Below are positions 16,730 to 26,578 of a stretch of DNA of 64,000 nt, one piece after another. The notes beneath the pieces are model-generated. The model was not told the DNA's origin and searched no databases. It saw only the letters and a program-made list of their open reading frames with translations. A program made the position numbers and the translations under genes. Where the stretch lies: contig NZ_FOJF01000002.1 of the NCBI RefSeq assembly GCF_900110995.1, positions 1,488,001 to 1,552,000 on the forward strand, read 5' to 3'. The DNA is from Chitinophaga sp. YR573 (GTDB taxonomy: Bacteria > Bacteroidota > Bacteroidia > Chitinophagales > Chitinophagaceae). Each line of letters starts with the position of its first letter. Position 1 is the first letter of the stretch.

Positions 16730-19726
16730 TCATAAATCTATACCCACATGAAAACTGGCTCTTTTGGATGCAGGGAACGGCGTAACATCCACACCCGTTG
16801 ATAACCCGTTACTACCACGACTCTGAGCCGTTGTAATCGTATTACTTCCGAAATTGGAAACTTCAGGGTCATAACCAACGTATTTTGTCCAGGTGAAGAA
16901 GTTATTGGCAGAAATACCCACCCGTATGCCCTTGATGACATTCGTGTTTTTCAATGGTACATTATAGTATAATCCTATCTCACGGATACGCAGATACGAG
17001 GCATCCTGTACATAAATAGAAGCATCTCCTGCACTTGGACGATAAGCACCTGCCTTAGTACCGTTGATAAGATCATCGTAGTCGAAAGAAGTAGCACCAG
17101 CATCCGTTAACAACTGTGTAAGGTTGATATTATCACCACCTTTTTTCCAGTGCATCAGGAAACGTAAAGAGAAGTTTTTGTAGATAGTTAATTCATTGAA
17201 GAAACTCATCTGGAACTTTGGTTCTGAATTGCCTATTAATTTCAATGCACTGCCAACAGTTCCCTTGATCTGTGTTGCTGGCTGTCCTTCTTCCAGGTAA
17301 AAAGTACCCAGTGAGTTACCAAATGCACCAATCGCATATGGAGGGATCAACAGCTTCGTTACTTTGGAACGGTTCTTCCACCAGTTGATAGTAGAACTCC
17401 ATTTGAAATTGGCGGAGTTAACAGGGATCAGCGTAAGTCCCAGTTCAATACCCTGGTTTTTCAGGTTACCACTGTTCTTCCATTCAGATGCATAACCGGT
17501 AGAACCTGGCAATGAATGACGCAACAATACATCATAGATGTTCTTATTGTAATAACTCGCTTCCAGGCTTACCCTTCCACTCAGAATACTTACATCCAAC
17601 CCCGTTTCAAACTCTGCCTGACGTTCTGGTTTGATGGCAGGATTACCCTGCAGGTTATCTACGAGTATACCGGGATAACCGCCGATATTACTACCCAGCA
17701 TACCAGTGAATTTACTGCTGTAAGGCGGTACGTTCCCTGATTGTCCATAGGCAGCTCTTATCTTCAGATTTTCTATACCCGCCAGATTCCAGAACTTCAT
17801 TTTAGCGATGTTCCAGGAGATGGATCCTTTAGGAAATACGTAGTATTTTTTATAATCCCCGTTGTTGGTCGATCTGTCGAAACGTACACCGCCACTTAAT
17901 GTAATCGCATCTATCAGGGAGAGATCTTCCTGGATGAAGAGACCATTATCACGGTATTTCTGGCGGAACTGATGAGTGGTAGTATTTGCACTGGCATCCA
18001 GGTTACTCTGTCCGTAAACCAGGTTGGTGGCTACTGTCAGGATATTATCCATGAAACCTGTTTCCAGGGTAGCACCCGCAGTACTGGTTAAACTGATCTT
18101 ATCATTAGGTGTAAATGTATTAGCCAGGAAACCACCGATATTGGTATTGAGGTTATTGGTATTACCCTGTATGGAATGTCCCTGCTGACCGTTCTCTTCG
18201 AATTGAAGGTCGCGGGGGAATAAAGCCGCTGTTTTGTAGTTGTAATAATCCACGCCACCCCGGCCAATAAACCGGGTAGTTGAACGATCATTCTGCTGTA
18301 TACGGATATCGAGGTTAGCACCACCCACAAAGCGGTTGGTCTGTTCATTGTTGCGCATCTTATCACGTGTTTCCAGTGGATTGGAAGCAGCGAAAGGGTT
18401 ACGAGGATATTCTCCCAATGCATTAGGATGCAGTTCCACAAAATCCGGAGTGGAAGATAAGGCCACCCCGTAAGTAACACCGTTGTTATCGTTATTGGTA
18501 AGACCCCTGTCGGAAGAGGAGTTGATATAATTGGTAGTAACGCCAAGGGAAATACGATCACTGATTTTATGATCTATATTCAGGCGGACAGAGTTGTTGA
18601 AATAACCGGTGTTTTTAACAATGCCTTCTTCCTGACGACGATTGCCGGAAAGATAGAAGGTTGTTTTATCACCACCACCGCTGATGGATAAGCCGGTGTT
18701 TAATACCTGCCCGGTTTCCCCGTACATTTCTTTTTCATAGTCGTAGATCTTGCCGGCGCTTTGGGCAGCATTAAACTGTGCTTTATAAGCATCACGTTTT
18801 GCCTGTACCGCCGGATCAGGATTGTCGGCAGCACCCGCCAGATCAGCCGCTGTCTCGGCTGTAAACTTGCGTACGCCCATCAGGTGTCTTACTTTTACAA
18901 AGCCCAGTTCCTGGTTTACACTCACTTTCGTTTTACCTGATTTTCCTTTTTTAGTGGTGATGATGATTACACCTGCAGCTGCTTTGGCACCATACATGGC
19001 CGCTGCTGAAGCACCTTTCAGGATCTCGATGTTTTCAATGTCTTCGGGATTGAGGTCTGCAATACGACTGGAAGGGTTATCCTGGTTATTGGGGTTACCG
19101 GCCGTAGCGGCGCCGGAGACATCATTTAAACCGGCAGGAATACTGCTGTTGTTGAAGAAGATCCCATCTACCACATACAAGGGCTGGGAGTTCCCGAATA
19201 TGGAAGTGATACCCCTCATCTTTACAGAGAAACCACCACCCGGAGCACCGGAGTTCGCAGTAATGAGGGCACCCGGTACTTTACCGCTAAGTGCAGCGTC
19301 GAAAGTCTGTGCAGGGGCAACACCATTGAGTTCCCGTCCGGAGATGGTAGCCACGGCATTGGCGAGGTTACTTCGTTTTACATTCGTAGCAAGCCCCGTT
19401 ACTACTACTTCGTCTAAACGGGCAAAATCTTCTTCTAAAGAAATATTCAGTACAGAAGTCGCTGGAGTCAGCTTTAAGATCACGGTTTTGTACCCGGTAT
19501 AACTCACCTGAATGGAAGGTGTACCGGCGGGGACGGCCAGTGTATAAGCGCCTGAGGCATCAGAGATAGTACCCTTATTGGTGTTGGGTATCCTGATGGT
19601 CACTCCGGGGATAGGTCTGCCATTCACGGCATCCTTGATGTTACCGGAAAGGTTTTGCTGCGCAAATAATGCGAGTGTGCTGCACAGGCAAAGCAGCACC
19701 AGCAAGCTGGATTTGGGTAGAAACAT
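16730..19726 (-). CDS. SusC/RagA TonB-dependent transporter (unit 1)
   Basis: Outer-membrane TonB-dependent channel of the SusC type, 998 residues. It has a signal peptide (1-22, ending LFAQQ), a carboxypeptidase-regulatory-like domain (about 24-105), a plug with the LDEVVVTGLA, LYVVDGIFF and IEILKGASAAAMYGAKAAAGVIIITTKKGK signature spread over about 110-270, and a long barrel. There is no N-terminal STN domain, so it is not expected to signal through a FecR protein. It is followed by its SusD partner with ATGA overlap or a short gap. The sigma/FecR genes start divergently about 300 bp away but belong with the other SusC. The ligand is unknown. Confidence 0.92.
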   Translation of the reverse strand: MFLPKSSLLVLLCLCSTLALFAQQNLSGNIKDAVNGRPIPGVTIRIPNTNKGTISDASGAYTLAVPAGTPSIQVSYTGYKTVILKLTPATSVLNISLEEDFARLDEVVVTGLATNVKRSNLANAVATISGRELNGVAPAQTFDAALSGKVPGALITANSGAPGGGFSVKMRGITSIFGNSQPLYVVDGIFFNNSSIPAGLNDVSGAATAGNPNNQDNPSSRIADLNPEDIENIEILKGASAAAMYGAKAAAGVIIITTKKGKSGKTKVSVNQELGFVKVRHLMGVRKFTAETAADLAGAADNPDPAVQAKRDAYKAQFNAAQSAGKIYDYEKEMYGETGQVLNTGLSISGGGDKTTFYLSGNRRQEEGIVKNTGYFNNSVRLNIDHKISDRISLGVTTNYINSSSDRGLTNNDNNGVTYGVALSSTPDFVELHPNALGEYPRNPFAASNPLETRDKMRNNEQTNRFVGGANLDIRIQQNDRSTTRFIGRGGVDYYNYKTAALFPRDLQFEENGQQGHSIQGNTNNLNTNIGGFLANTFTPNDKISLTSTAGATLETGFMDNILTVATNLVYGQSNLDASANTTTHQFRQKYRDNGLFIQEDLSLIDAITLSGGVRFDRSTNNGDYKKYYVFPKGSISWNIAKMKFWNLAGIENLKIRAAYGQSGNVPPYSSKFTGMLGSNIGGYPGILVDNLQGNPAIKPERQAEFETGLDVSILSGRVSLEASYYNKNIYDVLLRHSLPGSTGYASEWKNSGNLKNQGIELGLTLIPVNSANFKWSSTINWWKNRSKVTKLLIPPYAIGAFGNSLGTFYLEEGQPATQIKGTVGSALKLIGNSEPKFQMSFFNELTIYKNFSLRFLMHWKKGGDNINLTQLLTDAGATSFDYDDLINGTKAGAYRPSAGDASIYVQDASYLRIREIGLYYNVPLKNTNVIKGIRVGISANNFFTWTKYVGYDPEVSNFGSNTITTAQSRGSNGLSTGVDVTPFPASKRASFHVGIDL

Positions 19727-20035
19727 AGCTTGTTCGATTTAGAAAAATGATGAATGATAATAAATGCTTACAGCAGCATGATCTTGGTTTTTTGTGGAAT
19801 ATTACTTTGTTGTGGTGTCCTGCAGGTACGGGCAACTTCTGGGTTTCAACAAAAACTCCTGCCAGGATTATTTTTCATTAAGCCGGTCTTGTCATAACGA
19901 TTTAGCAGATTACGAAAATTTACAAGTATTTCCCTCTTTTTTGTTTGGTTTTAATAAGTTATATTTTCAACTCGATAACTTCTATATAGGCGCAGATTAA
20001 ATCGGGAAAATAAATTATTTTCACCCCTTGATAAT
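19727..20035. other. Divergent promoter region between SusC unit 1 and the sigma gene
   Basis: About 310 bp, AT-rich, without a coding frame I trust. It contains the start-proximal sequences of both transcription units and the palindrome at 20006-20022. Confidence 0.6.
20006..20022. promoter_or_regulatory. Palindrome before the ECF sigma gene
   Basis: GAAAATAAATTATTTTC is a palindrome with one central base, 13 nt before the sigma start codon. It closely matches the site at 14250-14265, including the CGG before and CAC-CCT after it. An operator or promoter role is inferred. Confidence 0.35.
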
Positions 20036-20632
20036 ATGAAAGAAGAGGGGATAATAAGCGAAGATACATATGCAGTACGCCTGCAACAGGGCGATGAACT
20101 GGCCTTTCGCTATGTCATGGACCGCTACTTCGCCATTATCACCAGCTTTACCAAAAGAATCCTCTCAGACAGAGCAGCTGCCGAAGACATTGCCGAAGAG
20201 GCATTCATCAAGTTATGGCAGCATCACGTAAACGTCAGTACTTTCCAGTCGATCAAAGCATTCCTCTACATTACCGCAAAGAATGGCTGTTTAAATCAGC
20301 TACGCCAGGAAAAGAATCTGGAACGCCGTCACCAGGACTATACCACCCGTATGGACCAGGAGATGAACTTCATAGAAAATGAGATCATCCGGGCGGAAGT
20401 AAAGGCGGAAATCTACAAAGCAGTGTCGCTTTTACCTGAAAAGATGCAGCAGGTATTCCGTTTAGGCTTCATTGAAGGGCTTCCTAACCGCGAAATAGCC
20501 CGTTTACTGGGTATCTCTGTCAATACCATCAAAGCACAGAAATCACGTGCTATGGAGCTTGTTAAAGAGAAATTACAGGGAAGAGATATCTACCCCGTTG
20601 CTATTATCCTCCTGTCCCTCTTAAATAAATAA
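20036..20632 (+). CDS. ECF-type RNA polymerase sigma-70 factor
   Basis: A 198-residue extracytoplasmic-function sigma factor of the Bacteroidota SusC/FecR-linked kind. Region 2 spans about 25-90 (AFRYVMDRYF, then AEDIAEEAFIKLWQH) and region 4 about 125-180 with the helix-turn-helix LPNREIARLLGISVNTIKAQ. There are no extra domains. It is followed by a FecR gene and an STN-containing SusC on the same strand. This is the classic cell-surface signalling order: the loaded SusC contacts FecR through its STN domain, FecR releases or activates the sigma factor, and the sigma factor transcribes the transport genes. That mechanism is known for the family and inferred here. Confidence 0.93.
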   Translation: MKEEGIISEDTYAVRLQQGDELAFRYVMDRYFAIITSFTKRILSDRAAAEDIAEEAFIKLWQHHVNVSTFQSIKAFLYITAKNGCLNQLRQEKNLERRHQDYTTRMDQEMNFIENEIIRAEVKAEIYKAVSLLPEKMQQVFRLGFIEGLPNREIARLLGISVNTIKAQKSRAMELVKEKLQGRDIYPVAIILLSLLNK

Positions 20633-20702
20633 AAAAAAGTTGACCCCTGACTAACCCAAAAGGCGTTGGGCTGTGTTTGTATTATATCAGCCATTCGTTT
20701 TT

Positions 20703-21848
20703 ATGAAAGAAACAGAGATCGACCAATTACTTTATGTTGCCGCATTGATCAGCAAACAGCGCGCTGGTACTACCCTCAAAGACAGGGATCAGCAGGTACT
20801 TAACAACTGGCTGGCAGAGAACCCTGCCAATGTAGAGCTGTTGCATGAAGTGATACAGGTGCTGGACACTCCTGTGGAAGATGAGGCGCTGAAAGCATCT
20901 GCCAACCGGGTATATGAAGCGATCGGGTTCATAACACCCCAGGCAAGACCCGTTCACAGGGTACATTTCCTGAGAAACAGGTGGTGGTGGGCTGCTGCCT
21001 TACTCATTGGTATTACAACCGTTACTTATCTGACCTATACTCCTGCACCAAAACAACCTATCGCTTTAAAAATCAAGCCGGGCAAAGACGTGGCTATACT
21101 CACCCTGGCCGATGGTACTACCATCACGCTGGACAGCGCTTCTAACGGCATTATCAGCCAGCAGGGCAATGTGAGGATCACAAAACTGCCTACAGGGGAA
21201 CTGGTATACACTCCGGAAGGCAGTAACGTACAGGAAACACTGTACAACACCATGACCACCCCCAAGGGAGGACAGTATAAACTGACCTTGCCGGATGGCT
21301 CAAAAGTATGGCTCAATGCCGCCTCTTCCATTACTTACCCGGCAGCATTCGCGGGTAAAGAACGAACCGTAACTATTAAAGGAGAGGTCTATTTTGAAGT
21401 AGCAAAGAATGAAAACATGCCTTTTCATGTGAAGGCGAACAATATAACAGTAGACGTATTAGGGACAAGTTTTAATATAATGGCATATGAAGATGAACCA
21501 GCCATTAAAACAACACTGATTACCGGTGCCATCAAAGTAAACGGGCATCTGCTTAAACCAGGTCAGCAGGCAGTAAACGAACGGATAACAGATAACGCAG
21601 ACATAGAAGAGGCCATAGCGTGGAAAAATGGTCTTTTCGAATTCAATCAGCAGTCTATTGTATCTATCATGCAGCAAATCAGCCGCTGGTACGACGTAGA
21701 TATTCAATACCAGGGGACTATAAAGAGCAAAACATTTACCGGGCAGATTTCGAGATATGCGGACATCACAACGGTATTAAAGATGATGGAGCTAACAGGT
21801 GGCATCCATTTTAAAGTATCAGACAGAACAGTAACAGCTATGCCGTAA
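20703..21848 (+). CDS. FecR-family anti-sigma regulator
   Basis: Inner-membrane sensor/anti-sigma factor of about 381 residues. A cytoplasmic N-terminal part (about 1-85) should bind the sigma factor. One membrane helix follows (WWWAAALLIGI, near residues 90-108), then the periplasmic FecR domain with TTPKGGQYKLTLPDGSKVWL, RTVTIKGEVYFEV and VLGTSFNI, and a DUF4974-type C-terminal domain. The start is set at ATG 20703, which gives the usual MKETEIDQLL opening; an earlier ATG at 20673 would add ten unusual residues. It lies about 70 bp after the sigma gene and about 40 bp before SusC. Confidence 0.9.
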   Translation: MKETEIDQLLYVAALISKQRAGTTLKDRDQQVLNNWLAENPANVELLHEVIQVLDTPVEDEALKASANRVYEAIGFITPQARPVHRVHFLRNRWWWAAALLIGITTVTYLTYTPAPKQPIALKIKPGKDVAILTLADGTTITLDSASNGIISQQGNVRITKLPTGELVYTPEGSNVQETLYNTMTTPKGGQYKLTLPDGSKVWLNAASSITYPAAFAGKERTVTIKGEVYFEVAKNENMPFHVKANNITVDVLGTSFNIMAYEDEPAIKTTLITGAIKVNGHLLKPGQQAVNERITDNADIEEAIAWKNGLFEFNQQSIVSIMQQISRWYDVDIQYQGTIKSKTFTGQISRYADITTVLKMMELTGGIHFKVSDRTVTAMP

Positions 21849-21887
21849 TAATTTATTCTGCCAACAAACCAAAATCAGAACAAAACG

Positions 21888-24800
21888 ATGAAGCCAACGT
21901 TTCTTAAGAGGGGGCGGGAAATCCGTATGCTCCTGCCAACCAAAATCAGACTGATCATGAAATTAACATTTCTGATCTTATTCGCAGCCTGTTTACAGGT
22001 AAGTGCCAACAGCTATGCGCAAAAGATCACTTTGTCAGAAAAGAATGCATCACTCGAGAAAATCTTCCGTGTCATTAAAGCACAGACAGGGTATTTATTC
22101 CTGTTTGACGACCAGCAATTACAATCTGCCAGGAAAGTGACCATTGATGTGAAAGAGGCTTCTATCCAGGCTGTACTGGACCAATGCTTCCAGGACCAGC
22201 CGCTTGGTTACCACATCGTAGACAAAACGATCATCGTACAACCTAAAATAGTAGTTAAGCATGGCCCGCGTTTCGTCATTCGTGGTGTCGTGACTGATGA
22301 AAGTGGTCTTCCGCTTGAACATGTTACCGTACAGGTGGAAGGGAAAGGCATTGGTATGACAACCACCGAAAAAGGAGAATATGACCTTACAGACCCTAAT
22401 GTTGATGAAGAAACAATACTGATCTTTTCTTTCATAGGCTATGTTCCTCAAAAAATAAGAATTGGTAACCGCCATACTTTAAACGTAAGGTTGGTACGCG
22501 AGAGGAAAGTGCTGGATGAAACCGTGATCATCGGTTATGGTACTACTACCCAGCGTAAAAGCACCGGGGCTATCAGCAGCATTACTTCCAAAGATATCGC
22601 TACTCAAACGATAGATAACCCTCTTACCGCCTTACAGGGCCGCGTTTCCGGTGTACAGATCACACAGGATAATGGTTTGCCCGGCGCTGGTGTAAGAGTA
22701 CAGATACGTGGTCAAAACACGGCTGCGGCAGGTTTCATTCCTTTATACGTGATAGACGGTGTGCCTTTTACCTTATTTAATGGCGGACAACCTACTACTG
22801 ATGCGCTGAATGCTTATGGTACCAGTGGTGCCAATGGTAATATCAGTCCATTCAGTATGATCGCCCCTGAAGATATTGAGCGCATAGATATCCTCAAAGA
22901 TGCTGATGCTACTGCTATCTATGGTTCCAGAGGAGCTAACGGTGTAATCCTGATTACTACCAAAAAAGGACGCAAAGGCAAAACATCTCTCAACATTAAT
23001 GTATCCAATGGAATAGCTAATGTGAATCATTATATACCTATGATGAACACACCCGAATACCTTCAGATGCGTAAGGAAGCATTTGCTCATTCCAATGTTA
23101 CACCTACTGTTACCAATGCAAAAGATCTGCTGGTATGGGACCAGAATGCTTATACCGACTGGCAGAAATGGGCTGTTGGTGGTACTGCACATTATACGAA
23201 TGCAGCGGTATCTGTATCCGGTGGAGATGCACAGAACACTTTCCTGTTCAGCTCTGACTACCGTAAACAAGGTACTGTATTCCCTGGCGATTTTGATAAC
23301 AGCTCTCTTTCCGGCAGACTGAATGCAGGACATAGAAGTCTGGATCAGAAATTCAACATGAACGTAGGCGTGAACTACTCTTTCGCCAAGAACAATCTGC
23401 CTCAGACGGATTTAAGTTCACTGTATGATCTGCCACCAAATTATCCTCTCTATAATGCGGATAATTCATTGAACTGGACACGTACCAATCCTTTGGCTCT
23501 TCTAAAGAGAAAGTATGATGGCCAAACCACTAACTTTATCAGCTCTGCAGATATCTCTTATAAAATATTATCAAATCTTACCGTCAAAGCAAACCTTGGC
23601 TTTACGCAGACTATATTAAAACAAACCGTAGCTGTTCCAGCCAGCTCTCAGAATATTGCGTCTACTGCAACACCTGCTACGATTGCAGCTGCCAATAACC
23701 TTACTTCTGCCAATAACGGTAATGATAATTATATCATAGAACCACAGGTAGAATATAGTACTGGTATTAAAGGTGGAAAATTACAGTTACTGGCCGGAAC
23801 AACTTTCCAGCAAAGTAAAGCGACAGGTATCACCTTATATGGTTCAAATTTCAGCAGTGAATCATTGCTGAATTCCATATCAAGTGCAGGTACTGTTACG
23901 GTGAGGTATAATAACTACTCCATCTATAAATACAATGCAGTATTTGCCAGGGCTAATTATAACTGGCACGATAAATACATCGTGGATGGAACTTTCCGCA
24001 GAGACGGGTCTTCCCGTTTTGGTCCTAACCACCGCTTCGGGAACTTTGGTGCAGTAGGTGCTGCCTGGTTATTCTCCAAAGAAAAGTTCATGGAGAATAT
24101 ACCTGTCATCAGCTTTGGTAAATTACGCGGTAGCTATGGTTTAACCGGTAATGACCAGATCCCTAATTACCTGTATAGTCCTTTGTATACTTCGGCATGG
24201 ACAGGATACAATTATCTTGGCACCAATACACTGGTACAAAACAATATTTCCAATCCTGATCTGCACTGGGAAACTACCAAAAAGCTGGACTTTGCACTGG
24301 AACTGGGATTATGGGATGATCGTATCCTGTTCAAAACCGACTTTTACCGCAACCGGTCTTCAGACCAGTTAGTGAGTATTGCTTTACCAACTCAGGGTGG
24401 GTTCGTTTCTTATACCGGTAACTTCCCTGCAGTGATTCAGAATAAGGGGTGGGAGTTTGAACTGACGACTACCAATATCCAGTCTAAAAATGTGAAATGG
24501 ACTACTTACCTGAACTTAACCATTAACAGGAATAAGCTGGTATCGTATCCTGGTCTGGCTACCTCCAGTTATAGCACTACGTATGTTGTTGGTCAGCCTA
24601 TTGATGTACAGTTGTTATATCATTATACTGGAGTAGATCCAACTACAGGTTCACCTACCTTTACTTCCAAAGGTGCCACTCCGCAGTATGCTACCGACAG
24701 GATTCCAATGAATGTAGGTCATCCATATTATGGTGGTATTACCAACAATATCTCTTATAAGAATTTTACGCTTGATTTTACATTCCAGTTCAATCATCGC

Positions 24801-25235
24801 AATGGATTCAGGAATAGTACCCTGACATCGAATTTCTATCCATACGGTTATACGTATACGAACCAGAGTACAGCCATTCTGGACAGATGGAAAACAACAG
24901 GGGATAAGGCTTTCTTCCCATCTGCCGGTGTGAATTATGATCAGGCTTATTCTAATCTGGCCAGTTCTGATTATAACTGGGGAGATGCTTCTTTCATCAA
25001 ATTCAAAACGCTGAGTCTTACTTACAACCTGCCAAAAACATGGTTACAGCATGTACATATGTCTGGTGCTTCTTTGTATGCACAGGGACAGAATCTGTAT
25101 ACCTGGGCTAAACAAAAGTATGTGTATGATCCGGAAACCACCTTGCCTGGAACTGGTTCTGCTTTAGGTGCAGGAAGGTATTCTGCTTTCCCGCAATTAC
25201 GTACGATGGTAGTAGGTTTGAATCTCTCATTCTAA
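21888..25235 (+). CDS. SusC/RagA TonB-dependent transporter with STN signalling domain (unit 2)
   Basis: A 1115-residue outer-membrane channel. After the signal peptide (MKLTFLILFAACLQVS, cleavage near SYAQ) comes an STN domain (about 46-110) that is expected to touch FecR, then a carboxypeptidase-regulatory-like domain (about 128-205), the plug (ETVIIGYGT, IPLYVIDGVPF, ERIDILKDADATAIYGSRGANGV spread over about 210-370) and the barrel. The first ATG at 21888 gives a long basic leader before the hydrophobic segment; an ATG at 21957 would start right at it. Long leaders are common in this family, so I keep the first. SusD follows 6 nt later. The presence of STN ties this unit to the sigma/FecR pair. 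Confidence 0.92.
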   Translation: MKPTFLKRGREIRMLLPTKIRLIMKLTFLILFAACLQVSANSYAQKITLSEKNASLEKIFRVIKAQTGYLFLFDDQQLQSARKVTIDVKEASIQAVLDQCFQDQPLGYHIVDKTIIVQPKIVVKHGPRFVIRGVVTDESGLPLEHVTVQVEGKGIGMTTTEKGEYDLTDPNVDEETILIFSFIGYVPQKIRIGNRHTLNVRLVRERKVLDETVIIGYGTTTQRKSTGAISSITSKDIATQTIDNPLTALQGRVSGVQITQDNGLPGAGVRVQIRGQNTAAAGFIPLYVIDGVPFTLFNGGQPTTDALNAYGTSGANGNISPFSMIAPEDIERIDILKDADATAIYGSRGANGVILITTKKGRKGKTSLNINVSNGIANVNHYIPMMNTPEYLQMRKEAFAHSNVTPTVTNAKDLLVWDQNAYTDWQKWAVGGTAHYTNAAVSVSGGDAQNTFLFSSDYRKQGTVFPGDFDNSSLSGRLNAGHRSLDQKFNMNVGVNYSFAKNNLPQTDLSSLYDLPPNYPLYNADNSLNWTRTNPLALLKRKYDGQTTNFISSADISYKILSNLTVKANLGFTQTILKQTVAVPASSQNIASTATPATIAAANNLTSANNGNDNYIIEPQVEYSTGIKGGKLQLLAGTTFQQSKATGITLYGSNFSSESLLNSISSAGTVTVRYNNYSIYKYNAVFARANYNWHDKYIVDGTFRRDGSSRFGPNHRFGNFGAVGAAWLFSKEKFMENIPVISFGKLRGSYGLTGNDQIPNYLYSPLYTSAWTGYNYLGTNTLVQNNISNPDLHWETTKKLDFALELGLWDDRILFKTDFYRNRSSDQLVSIALPTQGGFVSYTGNFPAVIQNKGWEFELTTTNIQSKNVKWTTYLNLTINRNKLVSYPGLATSSYSTTYVVGQPIDVQLLYHYTGVDPTTGSPTFTSKGATPQYATDRIPMNVGHPYYGGITNNISYKNFTLDFTFQFNHRNGFRNSTLTSNFYPYGYTYTNQSTAILDRWKTTGDKAFFPSAGVNYDQAYSNLASSDYNWGDASFIKFKTLSLTYNLPKTWLQHVHMSGASLYAQGQNLYTWAKQKYVYDPETTLPGTGSALGAGRYSAFPQLRTMVVGLNLSF

Positions 25236-25241
25236 AAATTA

Positions 25242-26570
25242 ATGAACATGAAGAACTTTGTATATCTGATAATGGCGACGGTAGTATTCTCTTCCTGTGA
25301 GAGTTACGTGGATATTGATAAAGCGCCTAATCAGTTACTGATTGCGGATGCTTACAAACAGGATGCTACAGCTACCAGTGCTGTACTGAATATCTATTCT
25401 GATGATGTAACGACTTATAGCCTTGCCAACTTTACTTACCTGGGCGGAGTGGAGTCTGATGAAATGTTATACACGCAGGCTACCACTCCTGCAATTACAG
25501 AATTTGCACAGGCTGCGGTTTCTATTACCAATGCAAACCTGGTAAATTATCTCTGGTCCTATCCCTATTCCATCATTGCGAAAGCCAACGTGGCTATTAA
25601 TGGCTTAACAGCTTCCACTACGTTAACGACTACTATTAAAAGTCAGCTGTTGGGTGAAAGTAAGTTCTTCAGAGCATTCACCTATTTCAACCTGGTGAAT
25701 TATTTTGGAGCTGTACCGTTAGCACTTACAGGAGATCCGTTGAAGGATGGCTATTTGCCAAGAGCTTCAGCGGATTCTGTATGGGCGCAGATCATCAGCG
25801 ATTTAAAAGATGCTGAAAACCTGTTACCTGCTGCTTATACCGGTACATTAAGGACAAGGGTAAATAAGTATGCAGCGTCTGCCTTACTGGCGCGTGCCTA
25901 TTTGTATACAAAGGACTATGCGAATGCAGAAGCAGAAGCGTCTAAAGTGATTGGAGCTACTGATATCTCATATACATTGTCTGATGTAAGTACTGCGTTT
26001 TTAAATACCAGTAATGAGACGATTTTCCAGATAGCGCCAACCACTTCCTGGAGCAGTTTTCCTTTCATGGGTACTTATTACATTACTTATGGCCAGTTTG
26101 TATTGTCTCCTTCTTTAACAGCATCATTTGAAACCGGAGATAAACGTAAAACTTCCTGGACAAGAGACAGCGTAATCACTAAATATAAAATGGCGGGTGG
26201 TGAATACAATGTTGTTTTACGCCTGGCAGAACAATACCTTATCAGGGCAGAAGCAAGAGCACAGCTGAATACCAATCTTACCGGAGCACAGACGGACCTT
26301 GATTCGGTAAGGGCAAGGGCTGGATTACCAGCTACTACGGCTGCTACACAAACTACCTTACTAACAGCTGTTGCGCAGGAACGTAAAGTAGAATTATTCG
26401 GAGAGTATAGTCACCGCTGGTTTGATCTGAAACGTACGAACGAGGCAAATACGGTTATCGGCACATTAAAGCCAACTACCTGGAAGTCCACAGCGGTACT
26501 GGCACCTATTCCATCTGCAGAAAGAATAAAAAATGCAGCTTTGACTCAGAACGACGGTTATCCTAAATAA
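25242..26570 (+). CDS. SusD/RagB-family outer-membrane lipoprotein (unit 2)
   Basis: Partner lipoprotein of the STN-type SusC, 442 residues. It has a lipoprotein signal with the lipobox VFSSC (Cys near 19), SusD-type helical repeats (LLGESKFFRAFTYFNLVNYFG, split here as LLGESKFFRA and FNLVNYFGAVPL) and the C-terminal RLAEQYLIRAEARAQLN and VAQERKVELFGEYSHRWFDLKR motifs. Start is the ATG at 25242; a second ATG two codons later is equally possible. It is separated by 8 nt from the following thioredoxin-like gene, so the three genes are probably one operon. Substrate not deducible. Confidence 0.92.
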   Translation: MNMKNFVYLIMATVVFSSCESYVDIDKAPNQLLIADAYKQDATATSAVLNIYSDDVTTYSLANFTYLGGVESDEMLYTQATTPAITEFAQAAVSITNANLVNYLWSYPYSIIAKANVAINGLTASTTLTTTIKSQLLGESKFFRAFTYFNLVNYFGAVPLALTGDPLKDGYLPRASADSVWAQIISDLKDAENLLPAAYTGTLRTRVNKYAASALLARAYLYTKDYANAEAEASKVIGATDISYTLSDVSTAFLNTSNETIFQIAPTTSWSSFPFMGTYYITYGQFVLSPSLTASFETGDKRKTSWTRDSVITKYKMAGGEYNVVLRLAEQYLIRAEARAQLNTNLTGAQTDLDSVRARAGLPATTAATQTTLLTAVAQERKVELFGEYSHRWFDLKRTNEANTVIGTLKPTTWKSTAVLAPIPSAERIKNAALTQNDGYPK

Positions 26571-26578
26571 ATAAACAT

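Noticed and set aside
22119..22475. 118-codon - strand frame inside SusC unit 2
   Set aside because: Shadow frame; the + strand encodes the conserved carboxypeptidase-regulatory-like domain there.
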